Below, piece after piece: positions 34,806-46,900 of a DNA stretch of 64,000 nt (positions are counted from its first letter, which is position 1; each line of letters begins with the position of its first letter). The notes below the pieces were generated by a model. That model did no database searches. It was not told where the DNA came from and worked only from the letters and a program-made list of their open reading frames with translations. The DNA comes from Mesodorylaimus sp. YZB2_4 (Eukaryota; Nematoda; Enoplea; Dorylaimida; Dorylaimidae), in assembly GCA_030248295.1 (NCBI GenBank), contig JASANH010000850.1, forward strand, positions 1,116,001 through 1,180,000. Reading direction: 5' to 3'. A program made the translations under genes and the position numbers.

Positions 34806-37800
34806 TTACTGGGACGAGGTCGAACTGCGACGACCTCCGTTAGACGAAACCGGAGATACAGAGGGCGCCACCACTTGCGGTTTCGATTCCTGCTGCTGAT
34901 CCGAGTTCGAATCGCTGCTTCCTGCAAAGACAAGAGAGCCTTAGATAAACTCGTGTTTCCAGCCCCGAACACTCCTACTACTGTAATATCTACGCCCGAG
35001 GGCCGTCGGCGGCTGCGTGCTAGCTTCTACCAGAGATAAGACCGCACGCAATGCTCATTCGTCTTCCACTCGACGACTATCGTTTATGAAGTACTTTAGC
35101 GAACATTAGCACTTCTCTAAACTTCTGGCGCAACTGCCCGAACGCTTTTGACTGACATTTCAACCACGGCTTAACAATTTCACGGCCCTACAGTACTCGC
35201 GGCTTTCGTGCGTCACTGGCCAACTACGACAGCCCATAAATAATATTATCCTATTCTTCCAATCCTCAATTTCGTTACCCCAGTTGTACGCCTTGTAAAA
35301 CGCATTTTTCTTTCAAAATTCGCTTCTCATTTTCAAAATGCGCGCAGCGAAGTGTAAGAGCGATGCGTAAAATTATGCTGTGCGAGTGCTACCACTTTTC
35401 GTCAACTTGTCAAAGGCTGTTAATCGCCTTTCTGCGACCGATGCCTATTATGATGGCCAGAAGCAAACGGCTTCTTTTTCGAAAATGGGTGAAAAAACTT
35501 GTCAGACACCGCAGAGAACAAGCCTACTTCAACACGACCAAAACACGCACCCGAAGGCCTCCCTCTCGCGTTCTCAAACCGCTTCTAATTCTAACACCGG
35601 CGCACCCCGTGTTACTATCTTTTTTAGCCTCTGGCCAAATAGCACGACTGCGATAACCATTTGCCCGAACCGGGGTTCGAAAACGAAACGAAGAGCGATC
35701 GGAACAAGCCGCCTCGACTGCCACCGACGCCGCCTGCGGCTGTTGTTGGCGTATTGCGAAATTTTTCTAAACCTTTCCATCCGAACAAGCGAAAACTTCT
35801 GCCACACTTCTACCTGAAATCGACGAGCGCCAACAACGATTACGCTTCCTTGAGTTGAACACGAAACACTACATCATACTCGTGCTAACCAGCCGAAACA
35901 AGCTCGAAAAAGACACCCTCTGTAATCGCTTTTTTCACAAGTTGGCCACTTGGAGTTGGCCGGTTTGAAAACTTTACCTTGTCATTCGTTATATTCTTCA
36001 TTTGGGCCCCAAGGCAGACAGGCGCCCCGCTGAGCATATCTCGGTCTCGATCGAGATACGCGTACGGTAGGGCGGGCCTCTTATACGCCCTAAAAACACG
36101 CGTTTTCTCCCAAATATAGGCGAGTAAAACCAAACCCGACATCGAAACCGTATCGCCGGCGGCTCCCTCGGGCGATTACGGTCGTCTCGTTCCTTCTGCG
36201 CGATTAGTAGGTGTGCCAAAATTCATCGGCACAAGGCGACTGACATCCTCCGACACCCCGAAAACACATGTAGACGCGACCACCGGGTCCTCCTCGCACC
36301 CAACGACTGCATGATTTATAGCTAAAATATGCTCTGCTCGCCCCTGGCTGCTCGGCCATATGGTCGCGAACGAAGCGCGGACACAAAGAGCCCATAATTA
36401 AAAGAACCTAATCAATCACCGAACAGGCTTCTGTACAAACCATTCCGAAGTAGCCATACCAGACCCCGCTGACCAGGGAGTGCCTTCGCGCTTTACAGAA
36501 CACCCCTCGCCATACTCGCACATAATCTTGTCAAAAACTTCAAAGCGGGATTAAAGTTCTGTTATCAGCAACGCGATTCTGTATTGTACACACCGTGTTC
36601 GACATCGCTCGGCCTGATCGCCGCGGTAAACAATGTCAAGGTTGCTTTCCACATTCGTACGCTTTGCTTTTCGATTCGGCCCGAGCAAAAGCCGACTTAG
36701 AGGCAGGCTGTATACATAATATGTCCAAGCCGCCTTTTATCTTATGTCTACACGACTGCGACAATCGCTAAACGCCGCCAATGCCCAGCCCAATTTCGAT
36801 CCGGCCACGCCATCGCGACACGCCATAAACTAGCGCCCTATCACCTCGCATCCTTCATCATGTATTACATATGCTCTACAATGTGCTAGCCAAATATACG
36901 CCTATACGAGCCTACTGCTGCTCGCCAGTCCAAGCACTTTAAGAGATAAGAACAATGTTGAAATCAAAGCAAACGGTACCCTTGTCAATCTCGTTGTCTT
37001 ATGCACACACAATATTAGGCCCATGCTTATCAAATCGTCCTCAAAAAGTAGCACTTTCTTACCTCCTGCCTCGCTGCCAGCACCGTTCTGATGTTGCGCT
37101 GCTTGCTGCTGCTGTGACGTCGTGGCGGGCGCTCCCATTGGCCCGGCTGCGACACCAGGAAGGCCGAAACCAAACGGGAACGACGGTGGTCCGCATCCAA
37201 ACGAAAAACCGTTAAAGAAACCGGGTATACCGGCTGCGGCAGCTGCGTTCATCATCTGTGCGGACGGCGGCATGGGCGCGAAGAAGTTCCTACCAAATAG
37301 TTCAGGCCTTAGCTGATGAGGGTGAGGTAGCGAGGCCATCGAAACTGGAGTCGCGAACGGGCCTGGTGGCATGGAGGCGAACGGAAATGATGGCGCGCCC
37401 CCGACCCCAGCAGCCGAGTTCGGAGGTGGCATCAGCGGGTTTCGACCAGCGAAAGCGGCCGCCGCAGCCATGTGAGGCCATGGCGGGAAAGTGAAATGAT
37501 AGGGGCCTTGCTGCTGCTGCGGCTGTTGAGGAGACTCCGCTGGCGGTTTCGCCTTCTGAGGCGAGGGGTCCGGCGACGCCACCGTCTCGGCGATCGACCA
37601 AATTTTGGGTTTCTTGGGCGACGACGACGGCTCTTCGCTATCGGCTAATCGTTTGATGGAAGCCGAAGCCTCCGACTTTTGCTCTCCGTCGCCTGCCTTC
37701 ATTGACCCGTGTATCAGACGTTTGGCACCTGCAACATCGAAGCCGATTGTACAAGGGCGCAGCTGATCGAGGGGGTCGCGTCTTACTTTCTTCGTCCAAA

Positions 37801-40800
37801 TTGCACTCGACGGCTACCGTATCCGATCCCAAATCTTCCACGTCGTCGTCGTCTCCGTCCCTGGCATCGTCGCCCAAACTACTCAAGCTGCTTCCGGGGC
37901 GCGGGCCGCCCGAATTTTCGTGGGTATTGCTATTTCCATCAACGCCATCATCGTCCTCGCCTGGTCGATTACGAGGCGACCAGGTCATCTTGTTTTCTTT
38001 TTTGAGACGCCGACGAGCGTTCGCAAACCACGTTGACACCTAAACAACACCAACAAAAGCTGCATCTCCTTGAAACTCGGTCGCAATTACCAAATATGCA
38101 TGTTAGTTCATTGTGCCGTCGGGCAACATACATAATGCGCAGGCCGGCACAATGCACGCCGCCATCGGGCGTCCATTCGGTGACCCTGGTCGCAGTCTAC
38201 TGTAATAAGCGTACTGTAAGGGATGACGTCGTTCCGCTCGTAATACCATTATTACGAAAACACACTCCAGTAAATTTCGTTCCCCAACTCCTACTCGATC
38301 GTGTGTATGAGCAGTCGAGAAGATGGATCGAGCCGGCTCGTATCGGAGCCCGTTGGCGCCGCCATCGAGGCCAAGCGTCTTGAAACAATGATGAAAAATT
38401 ATTTGCATGCGCGCCTTGTGACAAGTCGGATCAGTGTACTATTAGTGTCGTCGACATTTCAATACCCAGTTTCGCCTCTATTATATAAACGTACAGTCTT
38501 GTTTGGTGTAGTTACGAGTGGATACTAGGTGTTTCCACGTGTACCAGTTATATACGCGACTTGTACGATCGCTTTTTTCCAATGCGCACTAAGACAGAGA
38601 GAAAATTGGAATTCGCACCGAGCCCCGGGGCCATGCGGCCGCTCGAACAGAGACACGAACGAGGGCGACAGACTGCGATAAGAAACGACGATCATACATA
38701 AATACATACATTACTACTGTAGGCAAGAATGCGAGTGGCCCTATATTCATTTGTTGCGCATTTACGTTTAGATGACAACTTAGTAGACAACTCCATCCAC
38801 AAACCAGTAGGCGAGCCGAAAGGGTGATGCCCGCGCACCGACCACGCTCCTATTCGTGACGCGCCCGCCAAATATACTCATACACGGGCAATAATAACCG
38901 ATCTCGGCAGAAGAAGACATCGTTTTCTGCCCCCCCCCCCCCCCACTCGCCGTTCGTTCAATTGCCCGGCCAAGACAAACCGTCAAGAAAGAGATCAAAA
39001 TACCCTTCTTTCCATGATGGAGGACAACATTATCGAACATCGGTCGTCGTCGTCGCCAGAAGGCTACCGCCTTCGTCGTCACTCGTCCTCGTTCGTCCGC
39101 CGAGACCGTTTGAGAGAAGATATAACGCTTGTACAACCAGCCTTCTTCGAGAGCCCGAGACCATTTTTATACATATAAAGACAAAAGTGTTGGTCGGCGC
39201 CCTTGGACAGCTCAATCCCCCGCTGAGAGCAAGGCGTCGAAACGAGCAACGTCGACCCGAGACCTCCGACCAAGAATCGTTGGCCAAAAACTAACCACCA
39301 GCCGGTCTCAAAATGAGCAACAAAACAGAAGGACAGAACAAGAGGGGTTATCTCATTTCCCCCGGCCGAGGTGTCCTTATTGTCAGCCGGCCGCCGTCGT
39401 CCTGGAGGCCGTGCAAAAGCAAAAAGCAAAATCCGAGCCAGACCGCGTGGCAAAGTGGCCCGCACGAGTAGGTCGAGTACAAAAACGGGCAAAAACAAAT
39501 TCATAGAACGCCTCTTAAAAAGAAACGCGTCAAAATACGAGAGATGGCCGTCGTCATCAATTACGTTACACAAGCATGGGCGACTAGGCATCGCGCATGA
39601 ATCTGTGGCGCGGAAAGGAAAGAACAGGATCCGCAATCGACCCTACTTTCTTCGCGTCTTACGAATGCCAGTTAAGAAAAAGTCCTAATACAGTAAGAAA
39701 CACTTGTACGTACCTGAGTCAGAGTCATTTTTGTTATGATGGCCAACATGATCTTTTCGCCCTTCGTCGGGTAAGGATTTTTACGATGCTCGTACAACCA
39801 CGCTTTCAGAGCAGCCGTCGTTTCACGAGTTGCATTCTTTCTTCTGGCCCCATTCAAATCTAACGGATTTCCGAATCTGCACAAAAACCATTTCAAAAAT
39901 AACAAACTCGAGAGGATACAGTAGGATAAGTCCAGTCTTTGCTCACCTATCCGCCGCGTACGGATAACCGGAACCGAATGCAGGGTCGTAATAAAAGGGT
40001 GTTATGGCGCTTGGACCAGGATGAGCAAATGGCGGTGGAGGCATACCGTCGGGTACTTTCAAATCCAGCGGACCTCCCTGAAAAGAAAACTTTGACTTGA
40101 CAAAAACATGTTCTCTCCTTTTTCCAAACGTCTTGACTTTTTCTTTGGCTCAAGGAAAGACGGCCGATAGCTCGCAAGAAAATAGCTTTCAGCTAGACCA
40201 CAAAATACTTGGTCAGGAACGCAGGGGACGAGCGATTAGACCCATGCCCTAACTGCCCACCAGACGCCTTACTGTAGCATAAGGGTAAATGAATTTAAAA
40301 AGCAAAAATTCACTTACGGCTGGGCTAATTCCACCGGAATACAAGCCGAATGGCGGCGGAGGCAAACGATACGGATCCAGAGAAGGCAATCCGGGGAACA
40401 TGGGCGGCATCGGGGGACCGGCTCCGGCGCCAGCGGCTTGTGACGCCGTCGAAGGAATCATAGATTGCTGGCCCGGCGGCGGTTGTACGAGATTATGATG
40501 ACCGCCGGCTGAAGCTAATAAGCGCAAACTATCGGCCGACATTTCTCGGCTTTCCGATGAATGTGTCAATAGGCTCGCAATCGAATTCGACGGTCCCGAT
40601 GTGGATGAAGAGGGCGGACACGTAAAGATCGATGCCGATTGACCAGCAGCACCCGATGAACTCGGTTCCGATCCTTTCGAAGTGGAGTTTAACGAATTAG
40701 CACCACTTCCAAAGTGATTTCCAGACGCAGATGCGGCTGCAGCAGCGGCTGCTGCTAGTAGCAACTAAAATGAACAAAACAAACCTGAATTTACGCAAAT

Positions 40801-40904
40801 TTTAATTATGAAGCGCGAACAGACAAAAATGTAAAAAGTTTAAAATTATGAACCTGAGAATTATGAAGACTCGGTCCGTAAGGGAACGGTTGGCCAAAGG
40901 ACAT
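34806..40904 (-). CDS. irx: Iroquois-class TALE homeodomain transcription factor
   Basis: Developmental patterning factor of 608 residues. Seven exons close in phase: 40904-40854, 40764-40318, 40077-39947, 39876-39714, 38039-37787, 37728-37063 and 34921-34806. The start [10 protein letters not shown] resembles the Iroquois N-terminus. The TALE homeodomain (about 221-283) has [37 protein letters not shown] and, in the next exon, [19 protein letters not shown]. The alanine at recognition-helix position 50 is diagnostic of Iroquois. An acidic stretch follows, then [15 protein letters not shown] (about 388-402), a conserved Iroquois motif, and alanine/proline/glutamine-rich tails. The last exon is only 116 bp; its phase matches the GGAG/GTAAGA donor at 37062. 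Its stop overlaps a possible CAGTAAGT-like donor, so a further exon cannot be excluded. Confidence 0.93.
38930..38944. repeat. 15-C homopolymer in the Iroquois homeobox intron
   Basis: Uninterrupted run of 15 C within the 1.67 kb intron that splits the homeodomain. It is on the template strand of the gene, so the transcript would carry poly-G. Confidence 0.9.
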
Positions 40905-43900
40905 CACCACCTTCGCCAACCAATTTACGCGCAATGAATATACGAAGAAAATATGAACGAGTTTTCAACGGAAAGGTAAAACTAAACGAGAATATTTTAT
41001 TGCCAAATATGGACGCCGAAACTCGTACAATTCTAATTCGGTCGACACAGCAGTTTGGGTGACGACAAGAGATAGCGGAGATAAGTGTTAATCCAAAACA
41101 GGCCAATGTGGAAAAAGTGTAGAATTCAACGAATGTCAAGACTAATAGGCCGACTGGAAACAGCGCTAGAAAATAGCATCCAGCCAACCGAGGCGCCACC
41201 GTTGCCAACGAAAGAACGAGCTAGGCAAGAAGAGTGGCCGGGCCCAAATTCTTTACAAAACATCTTACACTTCCCACTAACGCGCACGATTGGTCGAGCC
41301 CTTGTCGCTACACTGCTGATTGCTTGTAACTACACGGAGGCGATCAGTCACGTGACTCCGCCTCCGGCGCGCCCAGCACCAATCAGCGACGAGCGCGCCC
41401 GCCCCTCTCCTAGTACAATAATTTGAAATGAAGCTGATGCTTAGCCACGAAAATGAGTGAAACTGTCGAGCTAGATGTAGGCGCGTCGTGAAGTAGTTGG
41501 TTACGTGCACACGGCCACTAAACCATCCTAGATCCACCGACCGTAACATACGAGCAGAATGCGCATTTACTTACCTGAGAAAATATTTGCTATCGCTCGA
41601 GCCAGGGTATCGTAACGAGGCACTCGAAAAACGTAAAGCCACCGGCAGCCACTGACGAGTTGGGAGTCGAGTCTGTTCTCGAGCACTAGTTTTTGCGCCC
41701 TTGGGGCAACAAGCTGCGACCTAGGCCTTGGGAGTGCTAGATTTTGCCAATTGTCTGCTTTTCAGCTTTTAGCTCTCCAAAAAACAAGCATCGTGGCTGT
41801 TGGTGATGTACAGTAGAAATAAGACACGAAAAGGATGGCGGAAAAGCCAAAAGGGGCATCGACGCGCTCGGGCGTTCATAGTTTTGCATTTGTAATCCGG
41901 TCTTGTCGTGCGACTGGTCGGCGTCTGTGCTTTGTACGGCAGCGATCATTGACAGGAGCCAATGAAGGACTTTTTTCTTTCCTCGAATACAAAACCATCG
42001 AAGCGGATTGGCGTGAACGATAATGAATGCGCGCGAGTTTTACCAGATTTGGGCCTTGTACCATTTCTCTACACCACACGTGCATTGATCCGCGAGTGAG
42101 CGCAGGATTTGCGGCTCCTTTGACCATTCCCAAATCCTTATGCGGTGGGAGTAGGATGGCCCGAAAATGCAAAACGGGCTCGTTTTTTGTAGGCCGACAG
42201 AGGGACGAGGAGCGAAACAGTGACCATATGGGTGCCAGACATCCGACTATGAACTACAATAGACAATAAAACAAGAATAACCAAACCCATCATTTTCGCA
42301 GCGTTTCAGCCGCGAAAACATTGCATCACAGGCCGAATAGAGAATGTCAGCGGGATCATGATGGAATGGCGTCATAGATAAAACGGCCTGGTCTCCGAGA
42401 TGGCTCATTATGGCGCATTTCCACATACGTGTCCCTGCGCCTAAGCCATAACGAAAGCGCCGCAGTTAATGGTCTGTTGGTCATGATGGCTGCTATTATT
42501 ATGCGCCACTGAATCGGTTCGTCGGTTTCGATTGTGTAAGAAAATGAACAACGTTCGAGCTCGTTCCGCCGAGCGGACTCTGACCGGGCGATTAATGATG
42601 ACGATAGCCGATGGTCATCTCCCCTCGCCCTGTTGCTCGCCTACACTTGCCCGCTCATCAATCATTCCGAATGCTGCTCAGTAGTCTTTACGAGACCCGT
42701 CACCGCTGCCACTGTCCCCTCCTCCCGCTCGAACACACTCAACCAGAAAGCGCTTAATTAAACGACACCATATGTTTTCTTGAAATAATTGACCGATATT
42801 CCGTTTTTCACGACCAACATCATGTCCACAGTCTGCTACCAGTTCTACGAAACATCATTCGTGTCGCCCCCTAACAAACATGTGCGGGTTTTTTCGCGCT
42901 TAGCAGATGCGTTCAAAGTCGGAGGGTCTCGTACAGCTCAGGTTGCGTGGATATGTGATCCGGCTTGTCACCAGATATGACTAGTCTCAGTTCGAGATCG
43001 AGATTTCGACAAATGTATTGGGTTGATCGGATTCATATGTCCTATCAGGGCGGCCAAAACGCGAGAAGCGCAGAGAGAAGGGGAGCAATATGGCAATCAC
43101 AATAGGGCCTATCGTTTACTGTACGCCGACTGTTTTTCATTCGTTCGACCGCTGGTCGGCTGGACAAAAGGCCTTCTCAATTTCGGTCCTCGACCATAAT
43201 GCCACTTTGGGCTTATTATGGTCAGTGGCGGCCGCAGAAGAGGCTAGCCCCTCGACGCTCAATCGCTTGATCGGATTGACAGCGGGGCGTGTACAACAAT
43301 GGACAGGTCGGTTTACGTTTGACCCGTTCACATCAAAAGCCCGTCTGCGAGACCAAAGGCCGAAGGACCGGCGGCTCCTCTTGGCCAAAGTGGATTAGTA
43401 AGCGACACCAGCGGACGATGGGCAGCGGAAGAGCAAACTCGGCTCGCTGCCTTCGTGAGGCAATCTTAGACTCATCTTAATCGAAAATTGCTGTTGGCGA
43501 GCAGTCAAGTGAAAGCCAAGCACGACGGCCGTCGTCGATGGCCCTCGATCAACAACCGCACCCGTTATCCGACGGCATGACATACGCGCACAAAGTACTG
43601 GAATTTGACCGTCTGGGCGCCACATGAGAGCCAGATAGGGGGTTTGGCAGACGCGCCAGGGTTCAGGGACTTCATTGCGTCCGCTGTTTGCCTTGTTACA
43701 GTATCGTGTTTGGTTGGCTGGCGGCGTGCTGGTCGAAGAGCGGAGATGACAGCTGCACCTGACCAACAAGAGACGGTCGGCCCGTTTGACACGGCTCGCC
43801 TAGTGTAAAACCACATTTAGGACCTGCGGGAAAGCTCATTATAAACCATGAACCTTGGGAGACCAAGCCCCCGTCAAGGAGGACCCCGGGAGTCCAAACA

Positions 43901-46900
43901 ACGTTGACGCTATACCAACAAAGCGACATTTGTTCGGTGGCGGAGAAAGCCGAGCGGCGACTGTCCGATGATCACCTGCGTGATCAATCATTCCCCGCGT
44001 TAATCTCCTATGGACAAAGTGTACACATACGAGACGAGCACAAGATAGCCAGCCGGGCTGAGTCGGCCATGCCAGGCGTAACCGAAACGACGACAATATG
44101 TCCGGGAGTCCTGCTGCGAGAGTGCCCTCTTTTGAGTACCGTTCTGGCAAATACGACCCTAAGTTCATGCCCATCAATCACCATCTGAAACGAAAACTGC
44201 TGCTCGTACCTGCGAACAACCAACGGACTTAACTAAAATGCGCACGCGGGAAAGCGGCCACCGATCCAATGCCCAAGACGATTGATTACAATGAATACAT
44301 ATGTAAAAAGCTCCCTGAATGTGTCCGCACTACAGTAATCCAGTTCTGCCATCCCCTGTGCGCTTTCATGCCTTTCTATGCCCTTCAGGGACAGACCCCG
44401 CCTGCCCATTTGAGCCTTGCTCGATCATCCAGCACTGACCAGTTTGCGATCATGGCTTGATTTCATGAGTGCGAACCCTGAATCGTAGAAACTCCGTGCA
44501 CGCACCACTCGACACGTGTACCAGTTCTGGCTGCGCGAAGCTACGATTAGTTGTCTCCAATGACAAAAACAATGTCGTTCGATTCGATAGCAAAAACTCG
44601 TGCTCGCTAGCAAATGAGCAAGTTCAGAGCGCACTGATTTTATTTATAGTGGCAGTGCGAGCTTGTAAAACACGAAGCGTGGAAGCCAGGCAGTGGAAAA
44701 CGAATAGTGTTCTACGCCCTGGCCTGCGTGATTACAAACTTCGTGATTGATGATCTCGGCGTAAATGCTTCTTTGAACACGAATACTCGGGGACAAGAAG
44801 GAGCGGACGAATGGCAGATGAGTTCGTAAGCCGGCGGCGAAATTGCTACCAGTGGTGGTGCCGGGACTTGGGTTCACTTTTCTGCCCTTTTTTTCTAAAC
44901 GAATCCTCAACGGTCGGCAGGTGGGGAAAATTTGCAGTATTCCCTCTTAACATCCCACACACCACTCGCCCACCCATCCTGACCTCAGGAGGAGTACCAC
45001 AAGCAGCTGGCAACATGAAATTCATCGACTCCTATGTCTGTTTTGAGAACGAATGAGTTTTGGTGAGACAAAAAATGCGATTCATTCCCGCCCTCCCATT
45101 GCAAAGGGATAATATTGAATGAATTTGCCCATAGTCCGTGATTGATCACGAAACAAAAACTCCCACGCGCCAACTGCACCACATCCGTCCTCCACCAAAA
45201 TCGCATTCATTCTCGCACAAAAATATTCTTTTTCTCATGTTTGCTCAATAAATCACTTAATATCAATGAAAATATTCAAAAACTCAAAATTCATTTTTTC
45301 TGTTTCATTCAAAAATTTTCTTAACTCGAGGTCTGAGAGGGTATACGATAGGCGGGGACATGCGCACTCGGGCTCTGTCTTACCTCTAGTGATAAAATCC
45401 AAGGTTTGTGTGGTCCATTAGATAACCACTGTCCAAATGTACAATGGCTCAATAATGGACTAAAGTTCAAGGCACGAGGTAATAGGCGCAATGAAGGTGA
45501 GCAAGGCAACAAACTACAGGCAACGAGATTTAGAAATTTAGGATACTAAAAGAGTGGAGAAGTATTTTGAGTTACTCATCACAAAGGCGTCTTTCGTTGG
45601 TCGCCGTTGCGTCGGCGCCCTTGATTTTCATCTTCTCGTCTTGACACGATGATTGGTGGCCTGAGGCAGTCCGAATGGGGGCAAGAAAGTATGATGGCCT
45701 GAAGCCATGTAATTTTCTTTAAAATCTTCATTCAACTGTGAGGAACAGGCCAATGATCGCATGTCGACTTGCTGCCCCATTCAGTCGGAACTTATCAAAC
45801 TTTTCTGATTTGACGTGTTTCCTTAAAAGAGACTAAATTTGCCACTTGTGCGCTCACAAGTGTTCTTAAGTGGTGCCACTTTTGTGCTAGTCCATGCAAC
45901 AGTTGCTGTTACATTCTTGCAATGCTTGCCTTCTCTCACGCACGACTAAACTTTGGTTTTGCTGTCACTTATGGAGCTGCGCGCGTCTGTTTTTATTTGT
46001 GTCAATTTACGCAAACTGAAGCGCCAAAAAGCTGGGTTTATAGTCCTAGCACCATCGGACTGTTATGTGGGAACCAAGTTTTGACACGTGGTTTATGATT
46101 CGAGGTCCCTCAGCACCACATCAGCACAGTGCGTGGTTTGAGGGCTGAGAAACATGCGCCAGGCCATTACTCAATTTTTTGCCTCGTCCTAGTTTCAGGA
46201 CAGTATCCCATTGAGATAATTTGTCAGAATGAGATATGGTAGCAGGACTAGTGACGGTGAGTAATCCGATGAAAAAGTTGACCAGTCCAAGGCCATCTTC
46301 TCGAATTGCCCATCATTACTCTCGGATGACATGCCCGGGCACGTTTAGGTTTATGACGAAAATACTAAAAACATGTGGACTAGGCGCTGTGTTTCGCTTC
46401 ATGCTCCTAATCGCGAAACAGTGGTAGGTATCTCTTTCTCATTAGTATTTCATCACCTCCTCGCACACTCGATTTGCTTCCAGATCATTTTCCATATCAG
46501 TTTCCAGATCGGTCGAGCATAAAATTGAAAAACCAAGCTGCTGCTAAGACGCTAATCTCGTTTTGCGTTTAGGGGCCTCTGGTCGAGTCCTTCAGGCCAT
46601 AAAAGGAGGGGCGTTTATTGGCTTGCCTTTTCGGGCACGAGAGACGAAATGTAATGAGGTGGTGGCGGGGAGACAGGCTGTACGCCTGTCCGATATGTGT
46701 CTCGTGTTGGCCACGAACACTGAGAACGGTAATGAACCGACGCTTGACGCTGATTAGATATTCGTAAAACAATACCTATTTACCCTGCGAAGCGATCAGT
46801 GAAATAGGAAACGTTCTTCTCGCGCCATATGTTTACTAGACCAAGCGGTTAGCATGGTTAATCACCCTACAGTAGGCTGTCTTATGCGGCCACCAACTAC

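Noticed and set aside
36902..37062. Iroquois reading through to a stop at 36902
   Set aside because: The tail is hydrophobic and unlike Iroquois proteins, while a consensus donor at 37062 joins in phase to a serine-rich exon at 34921.
38962..39688. Overlapping open frames on both strands in the Iroquois intron
   Set aside because: Arginine-rich low-information frames in an intron; no homology.
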